In this document: piece after piece, positions 1-13,500 of the stretch
Position numbering within the stretch: position 1 is the first letter of the stretch
How the letters are laid out: every line of letters begins with the position of its first letter
From: Eubacterium sp. AF22-8LB
GTDB taxonomy: Bacteria; Bacillota_I; Bacilli_A; Erysipelotrichales; Erysipelotrichaceae
DNA length: 58,164 bases
Direction: 5' to 3'
Assembly (NCBI RefSeq): GCF_003458715.1
Contig: NZ_QRVI01000014.1
Coordinates: 1 to 58,164, forward strand
Notes under the pieces: model-generated
Database searches by the model: none
What the model saw: the letters and a program-made list of their open reading frames with translations, nothing else
Told to the model about the DNA's origin: nothing
Program-made: the position numbers and the translations under genes

Positions 1-9
1 AAAAAAAAG

Positions 10-124
10 GACCCGGCAGCTAGCTATCTTCGCAGGGGCAAGCCCAACTATTGTCGCCGTGAAAGTGCTTAACTTCTGAGTTCGGGATGAGTTCAGGTGT
101 GTCCACTTTGCTATCGCCACCGGA
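10..124 (-). rRNA. rrf: 5S ribosomal RNA
   Basis: The minus strand reads as a 5S rRNA: it opens with CCGGTGGCGATAGC, has the central CCCGAACTCAGAAGTTAAGC region, and closes with GCTGCCGGG pairing to the 5' end. It is last in the 16S-23S-5S order. A run of eight T on the minus strand follows at the window edge, which could be part of a terminator; what lies beyond is not visible. Ends are estimated to a few bases. Confidence 0.95.
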
Positions 125-186
125 TCTTGAGTTCTCTTTCGATCCCTCAAAACCGAACAACTTTTCTGAAGAAACTACATATTCCT

Positions 187-3083
<2,897 letters not shown>

Positions 3084-3198
3084 AGTGGTTCTCGTGTGTT
3101 TCGAGATGTTCTCTTTCAAGAACTGTTTTTTACTGTTTTCTCAGTTTATCTTACAACTTACGTTTTAGACCTTTTCTGTTATGTCTTTTCTTCTTAGT

Positions 3199-3218
3199 TG
3201 CTCAGTTTTCAAAGATCG
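3199..3218 (-). promoter_or_regulatory. boxA-like antitermination site in the 16S-23S spacer
   Basis: On the minus strand the spacer carries GATCTTTGAAAACTGAGCA, matching the boxA-like element of Firmicutes rrn leaders bound by NusB-S10. The same 16-base core recurs in the 16S leader at 4929-4948. The 218-base spacer (3084-3301) has no tRNA gene. A partly complementary CTGTTTAGTTTTGAGAGG at 3241-3258 could form part of the RNase III processing stem. Confidence 0.7.
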
Positions 3219-3301
3219 ATTCACTCTGAGAAGTCCTTGACCTCTCAAAACTAAACAGGTATACTCCCTATCTCCAATTTCCACGTTTCTTCTTTCTCCT
3301 T

Positions 3302-4844
<1,543 letters not shown>

Positions 4845-4928
4845 ATTTAGCTCTTTGATGTCTCTGACATCTTTCTTTCAATTAATTGTTTGTTTCGAAA
4901 TTGACGTTTTAGTTTGTATTTTATTTCC

Positions 4929-4948
4929 TGTTCAGTTTTCAAAGATCA
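4929..4948 (-). promoter_or_regulatory. boxA-like site in the 16S leader
   Basis: The minus strand reads TGATCTTTGAAAACTGAACA between the promoter and 16S. It matches the rrn boxA antitermination element and the spacer copy at 3199-3218. It lies about 20 bases into the predicted transcript. Confidence 0.7.
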
Positions 4949-4972
4949 TGTGCACCTCAGCAGTGCTCATCT

Positions 4973-5001
4973 ATATTACCAAATACTTCCCCTTTCGTCA
5001 A
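4973..5001 (-). promoter_or_regulatory. rrn operon promoter
   Basis: The minus strand has -35 TTGACG (5001-4996), a 17-base spacer and -10 TAATAT (4978-4973), predicting a start near 4966. Upstream, 5002-5040 is a nearly pure A-rich tract on the transcribed sense strand, which fits an UP element for a strong rRNA promoter. No second tandem promoter was found before the adjacent gene's terminator. Confidence 0.85.
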
Positions 5002-5067
5002 ATGTTTTTTTTAACTTTTTTATCTTTTTTTCATTTTTATTACTGTATACGCTTTCATCGCCCGATT

Positions 5068-5096
5068 TAAAAAAATAAGGTCTTTTGACCTTATTC
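5068..5096 (-). terminator. Terminator of the beta-lactamase-like gene
   Basis: Minus-strand hairpin AATAAGGTC-AAAA-GACCTTATT followed by a T run. It overlaps the stop codon of the upstream gene and insulates it from the rrn promoter. Confidence 0.85.
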
Positions 5097-5993
5097 GAAA
5101 TGTTCATACGCAATACTATTGATATTCGCCATTACATCAACACCCTTTTCACCAAGGCTCGTTAATACAACGATGCTATATGGTGTTTCACAATCCACAA
5201 AGCCTACACTATTATAGGCACAATTATACATACCATATTTTTGAGGCATATTCTGTTGTATAATTTTATCCAAATATTCACCAGGCTCTGCTTTTTTCAT
5301 ATTTGTGATTAAATCTTTATAATTTGCTTTATTCTTATATAAATAGGAAACTACATCATTCATCGTATTTGCCGTTGTTATATTCTCTGCAGAGTAATAA
5401 TTTTCACTAATCGAATCCGTATACTTCTGCATTGCTTCCTTATACTCTTTCCATCCACCTAAGTTTTCATACAATATATGACCCGCATCATTATCTGAAT
5501 ATATAATCATTATATCTAATATATCCTTTAATGGTATCTGACTTCCAATTCCATAATCCGAGCTAATGACACCGTCATCTTCATGCATATATGATTTATA
5601 TGTAAAAGTTGTATCTAAATCATACTTTCCCTCATTCACCATATCATAATATAGCATTGCCAACGGAAGTTTATATGTACTTGCTGCAACAAATTCTTCT
5701 TTTTCATTCATACTATATTTAATATTATGCTTTAAATCCGTAATACAATAAGATACTTTTTCATGATCAATATCATTTTCTTTTAAATACGCTTCAATTT
5801 CTTTTGCCAAAGCAGTATCGATATATTGACTATTATCTTTATTTTCAAGCTCTGTACTTTGATCTTCTTGAATTTCAGACAATTTGTTACCTGTAGATTT
5901 TTGTGCACCTTTTACTTGTGCAACCACTGTACTAAGTACAATTAAAATACTTGATAATAAAAGAATAATAACAACTTTATTTTTATTGTTCAT
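5091..5993 (-). CDS. Class A beta-lactamase-related serine hydrolase, membrane-anchored
   Basis: A 300-residue secreted or membrane-anchored serine hydrolase of the beta-lactamase/transpeptidase fold. An N-terminal hydrophobic segment (about residues 6-25) looks like a signal anchor. The first motif is S-T-Y-K (Ser105, Lys108) and the second is S-D-N (166-168). The usual third motif K-T-G is replaced by K-Y-G, and no clear Glu166-type deacylation residue is evident, so drug hydrolysis is doubtful; a cell-wall hydrolase or inactive homologue is equally possible. I chose the ATG at 5993 because AAAGGG precedes it by five bases; the ATG 18 bases upstream has no ribosome site. It follows the purH terminator and may depend on read-through or its own weak promoter. 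Confidence 0.75.
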   Translation of the reverse strand: MNNKNKVVIILLLSSILIVLSTVVAQVKGAQKSTGNKLSEIQEDQSTELENKDNSQYIDTALAKEIEAYLKENDIDHEKVSYCITDLKHNIKYSMNEKEEFVAASTYKLPLAMLYYDMVNEGKYDLDTTFTYKSYMHEDDGVISSDYGIGSQIPLKDILDIMIIYSDNDAGHILYENLGGWKEYKEAMQKYTDSISENYYSAENITTANTMNDVVSYLYKNKANYKDLITNMKKAEPGEYLDKIIQQNMPQKYGMYNCAYNSVGFVDCETPYSIVVLTSLGEKGVDVMANINSIAYEHFE

Positions 5994-6013
5994 ATAGACC
6001 CTTTCAATCATGT

Positions 6014-6039
6014 AAAAAGAGTCTATTAAGACTCTTTTA
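6014..6039 (-). terminator. Terminator after purH
   Basis: Minus-strand stem AAAAGAGTC / GACTCTTTT with loop TTAATA and a trailing T run. It closes the pur operon. Confidence 0.8.
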
Positions 6040-6043
6040 TATT

Positions 6044-7576
6044 CTAGTGTTTAAAATGACGAACCCCAGTGAATACCATTGCAATTCCATGCTCATTACA
6101 TTCATCAATAGAAAGTTGATCTTTAATCGATCCTCCAGGTTGGATAATTGCTGTTACACCAGCTTTAATAGCTTCTTGGACCGTATCTGGCATAGGGAAG
6201 AAAGCATCACTAGCTAAAACAGATCCTTTTGCCTTTTCACCAGCTTGTTCAATCGCAATTTTTGCAGCACCAACACGGTTCATTTGGCCAGCACCTACAC
6301 CAATTGTCATATTATCCTTTGCTAAGACAATCGCATTTGATTTTACATGCTTAACCACTTTCCATCCAAACAACAATTGTTCGATTTCTTCTTCCGTTGG
6401 TTTACGGTTTGTCACACACTTTAAATCTTCCTTGTTAATTTTATGCTGATCCATCTCTTGAACCAATAGACCATCATTAACATTTGTATATTTTAGCGCA
6501 CTTGAAACAGATAAGCTAGTATCTAATTGCATTAATCGAATATTTTTCTTGCGAGTTAAAATTTCTAATGCCTCATCCGTAAATTCTGGAGCAATGATAA
6601 TTTCCAAGAAAATCTTAGACAATTTTTCTGCCAATCCCTTTTCAACCTTCGCATTCAACGCTACAATACCACCGAAAATTGAAATAGAATCCGCTTCATA
6701 TGCTTTATCCCAAGCCGCTTCAATATTTTCACCAATACCAACTCCACATGGATTCATGTGTTTAACACCAACAGCTGCATATTGACCTTCGAAATCTTTT
6801 AAAATTTCAATAGCTGCATTTCCATCCTGGATATTATTGTAAGACAATTCTTTTCCATGAAGCTGTTTTGCGTTAGCCAAAGAATATTGAGGATTCATGC
6901 CTTTGTAGAAGGCTGCCTTTTGGTGAGGGTTTTCACCATAACGCAAATCTTGAACCTTATCAAAAGTAATTGTCATACTTTCTGGGAATTCTTCATTTGT
7001 CTTCTTAGTTAAATAATCTGCAATCATAGCATCATAACGTGCTGTATGACGGAATACTTTTGCAGCTAATCGTTCACGCGTTTCTAACGTTGTTTCTTGA
7101 TTTTCTCTAATTTCTTCAAGAACCTTGTCATAATCTTTTGGATCACAAATAACAGGAATACTTTGATAGTTTTTAGAAGCACTACGAAGCATGCTAGGAC
7201 CACCAATATCAATGTTCTCAATGATTTCTTCGTGTGTTACACCTGGTTTTAATACTGTTTCTTTGAAAGGATATAAATTCACACAAACTAAATCGATATA
7301 TTCAATTCCTAATTCCTTTAATTGACGTACATGATCTGGGTTTGAACGAACACACAATAAAGCTCCATGAACTTTTGGATGCAAAGTTTTTACACGTCCA
7401 TCCATAATTTCTGGAAAACCAGTCACATCACTAATTCCAATTGGATGAATTCCGGCAGCTTCTAAAGCCTTTTTTGTTCCTCCAGTAGAAATAATTTCAT
7501 ACCCGCAATCTACTAATCCTTGTACAAATTCAACAAGACCCGTTTTATCAGATACACTTACTAATGCACGCTTCAT
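6044..7576 (-). CDS. purH: Bifunctional AICAR formyltransferase / IMP cyclohydrolase
   Basis: The 510-residue protein catalyses the last two steps of IMP synthesis: formyl transfer from 10-formyl-THF to AICAR, then ring closure. The N-terminal MGS-like cyclohydrolase domain (about 1-190) carries S-V-S-D-K-T-G and I-S-T-G-G-T. The C-terminal transformylase domain has K-H-M-N-P-C-G, the catalytic Lys-His motif, and D-A-F-F-P-M-P-D. Length is normal. Its ATG overlaps the purN stop codon (TAATG), indicating translational coupling. It is the last gene of the pur operon. Confidence 0.97.
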   Translation of the reverse strand: MKRALVSVSDKTGLVEFVQGLVDCGYEIISTGGTKKALEAAGIHPIGISDVTGFPEIMDGRVKTLHPKVHGALLCVRSNPDHVRQLKELGIEYIDLVCVNLYPFKETVLKPGVTHEEIIENIDIGGPSMLRSASKNYQSIPVICDPKDYDKVLEEIRENQETTLETRERLAAKVFRHTARYDAMIADYLTKKTNEEFPESMTITFDKVQDLRYGENPHQKAAFYKGMNPQYSLANAKQLHGKELSYNNIQDGNAAIEILKDFEGQYAAVGVKHMNPCGVGIGENIEAAWDKAYEADSISIFGGIVALNAKVEKGLAEKLSKIFLEIIIAPEFTDEALEILTRKKNIRLMQLDTSLSVSSALKYTNVNDGLLVQEMDQHKINKEDLKCVTNRKPTEEEIEQLLFGWKVVKHVKSNAIVLAKDNMTIGVGAGQMNRVGAAKIAIEQAGEKAKGSVLASDAFFPMPDTVQEAIKAGVTAIIQPGGSIKDQLSIDECNEHGIAMVFTGVRHFKH

Positions 7577-8157
7577 TATTTTTCCTCCTCAATACTTTTT
7601 GCGACTTGTTCAATCACTTGCCAGAACAAATCATATTCCATCGCATGTACATGCGATTCTAATGTTTCAAGATCCCATGACGAATCAATTGCTACTCTTT
7701 CCTGACGAATAATAGGACCTGTGTCTACGCCTTCGTCTACAAAATGAACAGTAACGCCTGTTTGAGATACCTTCGCTTCAAACGCATCCTGGATACTGTG
7801 TGCTCCAGGAAATTCAGGTAAATAAGCTGGATGTAAATTAATAATTCGATTTGGATATGCACTTAATAAAGTGTGCCCAATAAAACGCATATATCCACTC
7901 AAAACAATCAAATCCACCTTTTTTTCTTTCAATACTTCTAAGATTGCCGCTTCATAACCTGCTTTACCATCATACCCTTTTGGATTGAAATAAAACTCTT
8001 CAATTCCATGATTACGCGCACGAACTCTTGCATATGCATTTTCTTTATCTGCAATCAAACAAGCACAGTTTACATGCAAAGAACCATCTTCTATATGCGA
8101 TAAGATTGTTTCGAAATTAGTCCCCGAACCACTCGCAAATACCGCAATATTTACCAT
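7576..8157 (-). CDS. purN: Phosphoribosylglycinamide formyltransferase (GART)
   Basis: The 193-residue enzyme transfers formyl from 10-formyl-THF to GAR, the third purine step. The N-terminal A-S-G-S-G-T-N phosphate-binding loop, the catalytic pair in I-N-L-H-P-A-Y-L-P, and the Asp in D-E-G-V-D-T-G-P-I are all present. The start overlaps the purM stop by seven bases and its stop overlaps purH, so purM-purN-purH form one tightly coupled block. Confidence 0.97.
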   Translation of the reverse strand: MVNIAVFASGSGTNFETILSHIEDGSLHVNCACLIADKENAYARVRARNHGIEEFYFNPKGYDGKAGYEAAILEVLKEKKVDLIVLSGYMRFIGHTLLSAYPNRIINLHPAYLPEFPGAHSIQDAFEAKVSQTGVTVHFVDEGVDTGPIIRQERVAIDSSWDLETLESHVHAMEYDLFWQVIEQVAKSIEEEK

Positions 8158-9182
8158 TGGACATCTACCTGTCCTGTCTCAGTTACTTTACCAACTACAT
8201 AGCTAGGCTCATTGATTTCACTTAATGCTGCCTGTACTCTTGCAACATCAGCAGGATCTACCGCCATCACAAAACCAAGGCCCATGTTAAATACGTTATA
8301 CATTTCCTTTGTAGAAATATCACCATTTTTTTGGATCAAATCAAAAATTGGAGGTTTTGGGAAAGCCTTAGTATTAATTTCAACACCCATGCCTTCCTTT
8401 AACATACGAGGCACATTTTCATAGAATCCACCACCTGTAATGTGGCTACAAGCCTTCAATGTAATACCATTGGCCTTGATATATTTTAATGCCTTAACAT
8501 AAATCTTTGTAGGAGCCAACAACGCTTCTCCTAAAGTTTTACCTAATTCATCATAATATGTGTTCAAAGATTCTTCTGTAATATCAAACACATTACGAAC
8601 CAATGAAAAACCATTACTGTGAACTCCAGTAGAAGGAAGGCCAATCAATACATCTCCTACATTAAGGTCCTTACCAGTAATCATATCTTTTTTATCGCAA
8701 ACACCAACCGCAAAGCCTGCTAAATCATAATCGTCTTCTGGCATTAAACCTGGATGTTCTGCTGTTTCTCCACCGATTAAAGCGGCTTCAGATTGTAAAC
8801 AACCTTCAGACACACCTTTTACGATATCTGCAATTTTTTCTGGAACGTTTTTTCCACATGCGATGTAATCCAAGAAGAATAATGGTTCTCCTCCTGCACA
8901 CGCAATATCATTAACACACATCGCAACGGCATCAATACCAATCGTGTCATGTTTATTCATAACCATCGCTAGCTTAACTTTTGTTCCACAACCATCTGTA
9001 CCTGAAAGTAATACTGGTTCTTCCATATCTTTAATTTTAGATAACGAGAAAGCTCCAGAGAAACCACCAAGTCCACCTAATACTTCTGGACGCATTGTTT
9101 TCTTAACATGCTCCTTGATCAATTCTACAGATTTATATCCTGCCTCTAAACTAACGCCTGCTGCTGCATAATGTTCTGCCAT
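8151..9182 (-). CDS. purM: Phosphoribosylformylglycinamidine cyclo-ligase (AIR synthetase)
   Basis: The 343-residue enzyme closes the imidazole ring of FGAM to AIR with ATP. PurM landmarks visible are the A-G-V-S-L-E-A-G-Y start, S-G-T-D-G-C-G-T-K, G-G-E-T-A-E-H-P-G and H-I-T-G-G-G-F-Y-E-N-V-P-R. Length is typical. It begins four bases after purF and overlaps purN. Confidence 0.97.
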   Translation of the reverse strand: MAEHYAAAGVSLEAGYKSVELIKEHVKKTMRPEVLGGLGGFSGAFSLSKIKDMEEPVLLSGTDGCGTKVKLAMVMNKHDTIGIDAVAMCVNDIACAGGEPLFFLDYIACGKNVPEKIADIVKGVSEGCLQSEAALIGGETAEHPGLMPEDDYDLAGFAVGVCDKKDMITGKDLNVGDVLIGLPSTGVHSNGFSLVRNVFDITEESLNTYYDELGKTLGEALLAPTKIYVKALKYIKANGITLKACSHITGGGFYENVPRMLKEGMGVEINTKAFPKPPIFDLIQKNGDISTKEMYNVFNMGLGFVMAVDPADVARVQAALSEINEPSYVVGKVTETGQVDVQW

Positions 9183-9185
9183 ATT

Positions 9186-10565
9186 CTACTCCTTTACCTC
9201 ATCTTTATAATCTTGTAAATCTTCTGGATATTCGCCTGTACAACAAGCTAAACAACTTGTTTCTGGTACACACTTTTTAAAATCTTCAACACTTAAGAAG
9301 CGCAATGAATCCACTTGGAATAATTGTTCCATTTCATCTACTGTATAGTTAAAAGCCGCCAAATCTTTTTGTGCCGTTGAATCAGCCCCATATAAACAAG
9401 GATATTTCAACATTGGCGAAGCTATACGTAAATGAACCTCTTTTGCCCCTGCTTCTTTTAATAACTGACATATTCTACGTGATGTAAATCCTTTTACAAC
9501 ACTATCATCAACTAGATATACACTTTTTCCTTTTACAACTGAGCTAATCGCATTCAAACGAACACGCATACCTTGCATCCTTTGTTGTTCTGTTGGACGA
9601 ATAAATGTAGATCCGATATAACGATTCTTAATCAATCCTGTTTCATACGGTATATTCAACGTTCTAGCAAAACTAGCTGCCGCACTTAAAGCAGAGTCAG
9701 GAACACCTACAACGATATCTGCCTTTACATTTTCTTCTTTTGCCAAATAATATCCGCATTTTTTTCTGACTTCATGAACCGTTAGCCCATTATGAATACT
9801 ATCCGGTCTAGAATAATATACATATTCTAAAGCACACGCCTTTGTTTCTGCTTTTTCAAAAATCTGACAAGACTTCATTCCTTCATTATCGAAACAAATC
9901 AATTCACCTGGATTAACCTCACGAACAAATTCACCACCAAGAATAGGGAATGAACAAGTTTCGCTGCTAATACAATAACCCTCATCTACTTGTGCAATAT
10001 ATAAAGAACGAATTCCATGTGGATCTCTCACGACATACAAGCTATCCTTTGTGATAACCATGAATGTATAAGCCCCACTCATCATATGACATGCTTTTGT
10101 AATCTTCTCTTCAAAAGAACCGGGGTTTAACTGAATCAAATGTGCCAACAACTCCGAATCACTTGTTCCTTGGAAAATCAATCCATCATTCTCCAGCTTA
10201 GTTCTTAATGAAACTGCATTTGTGATCATACCGCTAGATACAACCGCAAAATATCTCTGATGACTACGAACCATAATTGGCTGAACATTTTCCAATTGAG
10301 AATCATTTTTTGTAGCCATGCGAAGCTGGCCAATCGCAATATTACCATCTAAAGAATCTAATGTATCCTGCTTTAAATTCTCTGATAATAAGCCAAGTCC
10401 CTTTTTACAAACAACGCTATCTCCATCACTTACAGCCAAACCTACACCATCTTGTCCACGATGTTGAATAGCATGCATGGCTAAATAGATATTCTGGGCG
10501 GCTTGTTCGACATTGAACAAGCCTACGATCCCAGAAGAATCTTGAACTATTTTTTGCATTGTCAT
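9186..10565 (-). CDS. purF: Amidophosphoribosyltransferase with a degenerate glutaminase active site
   Basis: The 459-residue enzyme of the first committed purine step, making phosphoribosylamine from PRPP. The C-terminal PRPP domain is intact (V-Y-L-V-D-D-S-V-V-K-G-F-T-S-R-R), and cysteines matching the iron-sulfur ligands of the Bacillus enzyme remain (K-A-C-A-L-E-Y, Y-P-C-L-Y-G, S-C-L-A-C-C). The N-terminal class II glutaminase domain, however, reads D-S-S-G-I-V-G where E-E-C-G-V-F-G is expected, so the Cys nucleophile is Ser11. The oxyanion motif H-N-G-N has become S-S-G-M (110-113), although Q-H-R-G-Q and a second-motif Arg survive. Ammonia-dependent activity is predicted; see findings. 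It lies between purL and purM. Confidence 0.93.
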   Translation of the reverse strand: MTMQKIVQDSSGIVGLFNVEQAAQNIYLAMHAIQHRGQDGVGLAVSDGDSVVCKKGLGLLSENLKQDTLDSLDGNIAIGQLRMATKNDSQLENVQPIMVRSHQRYFAVVSSGMITNAVSLRTKLENDGLIFQGTSDSELLAHLIQLNPGSFEEKITKACHMMSGAYTFMVITKDSLYVVRDPHGIRSLYIAQVDEGYCISSETCSFPILGGEFVREVNPGELICFDNEGMKSCQIFEKAETKACALEYVYYSRPDSIHNGLTVHEVRKKCGYYLAKEENVKADIVVGVPDSALSAAASFARTLNIPYETGLIKNRYIGSTFIRPTEQQRMQGMRVRLNAISSVVKGKSVYLVDDSVVKGFTSRRICQLLKEAGAKEVHLRIASPMLKYPCLYGADSTAQKDLAAFNYTVDEMEQLFQVDSLRFLSVEDFKKCVPETSCLACCTGEYPEDLQDYKDEVKE

Positions 10566-10566
10566 T

Positions 10567-13500
10567 CTACTTCACCTGCTTGTGTGTAAAATAGCGAACA
10601 CCATTTGCGAAAATATCCTGGTCTTTGTTTCCAGCAATATTCTGGAACAAGCCTTTTTCATAACGTTCACTATGACCCATCTTACCAAAGATTTTTCCAT
10701 CTTCAGAGAAGATACCTTCAATGGCCATACTTGAACCATTTAAGTTGTCTTTTCCATCCATTGTTGGTACACCATTTTCATTTACATATTGTGTTGCTAC
10801 CTGACCATTTTCAATCAATTTATTTAACACTTCTTCACTCGCAACAAATTTACCTTCACCATGACTTACAGCTACAGAATATACACTTCCTGCCTTCATA
10901 CCAGCAAGCCAAGGAGAAGCATTACTTGTAATGCGCGTACGTGCAATATGCGAAACGTGGCGGTTGATATTATTTATAAATAATGTTGGATTTTCTGTAT
11001 CCAATTTTTCAATATCACCATAAGGCAACAATCCAGATTTAATCAATGCTTGGAATCCATTACAGATACCTAAAATCAAACCATCATTTGCACGCATTGC
11101 ATCAATTGCTTGGGCAATCTTTGGATTTCGTAATACATTCGCAATAAATTTACCTGAACCATCTGGTTCGTCTCCACTACTAAACCCACCTACAATCATC
11201 AAGATTTGAGCTGTACTAATTTCTTCTGCCAAAGTATCAATACTCTTTTGAATATTTTCAACAGTTAAATTATTGAATACAACCTGTTTTACTTCAGCTC
11301 CAGCACGTTCAAATTTAGCTGTTGTATCAAACTCACAGTTTTGACCAGGGAAAATAGGAATAATTACCTTTGGTTTTTCCACTACAACCTTAGACATTGG
11401 TACTTCCACATCGTTTAAAGGAGTTTCTAGAGTATCTTTTCCTTCATCCACAATCATTGGATAAATTTCACTATAACGTTTTGTCCAAGCCTTAAATGCA
11501 TCTTCGATTTCAACTGTTTCTTCATTTAATACAATCTTAGAATCATCATTTAAGATACCAATCAATTCTAAATGTTCATCCTGAATGCTTTCTGTAGCTT
11601 CTACAATCATTGAACCTAAATTAAATCCATATACATCTTCTTCTGTATTAATTGCAACACCGACTTTAGATCCAAATGCCATCTTTGCAACAGTTGCTCC
11701 TAATCCACCAAATTTAATTGTGCTTGCCGCAACAATCTTCTTTTCCTGCATCAATTTATGAACTGTTTCAAAGTTTTCCTTCAATTGTTCATAGTTTGGA
11801 ACATGATTCTTAACCGGTGTATGTTTTACTAAGTATACATAGTCTCCAGGATTCTTGAATGAAGCAGATACGATATTATCTGTTTTTGCTGTAGTTACCG
11901 CAAATGTGATTACTGTTGGAGGTACATGAATATCTTTATACGTTCCACTCATAGAGTCTTTACCACCAATACTTGGTGTTTCAAATGCTAGCTGAGCATC
12001 AATTAAACCTAATAATGCTTCAAATGGTTGTCCCCATTTTTGTGCATCTGCACCTAAGTGCTCAAAATATTCCTGATTTGATAAACGACACTTCTTATAG
12101 TCAGCACCCAATGCCGTAATACGAGCTAATGCTTCAACAACTGAATAACTTGCACCTAAATATGGAGAATATTTAGACACCTTTGGATCATATCCATATG
12201 TCATAACAGAACATGTATTTGTCATTCCATGAACCGGTAATTTCTGTACAGAACCTTCTTCAGGAGTTAATTGATATTTACCTCCAAAAGGCATCAATAC
12301 TGTACTCTTACCAATAGAAGCATCAAACATTTCTGCTAAACCAATCTGACTTGCAACATTCGCATCTTGTAAAACCGTATTTAAATCTGATTTAACTGCA
12401 TCAAATGGATGTTCATCATATTCATTTTCACAAACATCAACAACCTGATGCTGACGTACACCGTTTGTATCCAAGAACGCACGAGACATGTCAACAATTG
12501 TTTCCCCACGCCATTTCATGATTAAACGATTTGTATCTGTGACATCTGCAACTTTGATAGCCTCTAAGTTTTCCTTATATGCTTCTTCTTTGAATTTTTC
12601 AAAATCTTTGGCTTCAATACATACAGCCATCCGCTCTTGTGATTCACTGATTGCAAGCTCTGTACCATCTAAGCCTTGATATTTAACTGGAACTGCATCT
12701 AAATTGATATCCAATCCGTCCGCAAGTTCACCTACGGCAACACTAACTCCACCAGCTCCAAAATCATTTGCCTTCTTGATTAATTTTGTACAAGCTGGAT
12801 TTCTGAATAAACGTTGTAATTTACGTTCAATTAAGGCATTACCCTTTTGAACTTCACTTGAACATTTTTCCAAACTTGTTTCATTATGCTCTTTACTTGA
12901 ACCTGTAGCTCCACCAATTCCATCACGACCTGTAGCTCCACCAATCATAACAATGATATCGCCAGGTTGAGGTTGTTCACGTTTTACATGTGATTTTGGA
13001 GCAGCACCGACTACAGCACCAACTTCCATACGTTTGGCAACATAGCCATCATCATAGATTTCATCTACAAATGTAGTTGCCAAACCAATCTGGTTACCAT
13101 AACTTGAATAACCTTGAGCTGCTGTTTTAGAAATCTTTGACTGAGGTAATTTGTGCTCTAGTGTTTCACTAATTGGTTTAGTAATATCTCCGGCACCTGT
13201 AATACGCATAGCCTGGTATACATAGCTACGTCCTGATAATGGATCACGAATAGCTCCACCAATACAAGTACTAGCTCCACCAAACGGTTCAATTTCTGTA
13301 GGGTGGTTATGTGTTTCATTTTTAAACATCAATAACCATTGTTCATCTTTTCCATCAACATCTACTGTAATTTCTACACTACATGCATTGATTTCATCGG
13401 TAATTTCCATATCATCAAGCTTGCCTTGTTTACGAAGATATTTACCAGCAATGGTAGCCATATCCATCAATGTTTTTTCTTTGCGGTTTCCATGAACTTC

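Noticed and set aside
3084..3301. tRNA genes in the 16S-23S spacer
   Set aside because: No cloverleaf or GTTCRANYC T-arm was found; the spacer holds only a boxA-like site and processing stem sequences.
9186..10565. PurF as a frameshifted pseudogene
   Set aside because: The frame is open over normal length and PRPP and cluster residues are conserved; only the glutaminase residues changed.
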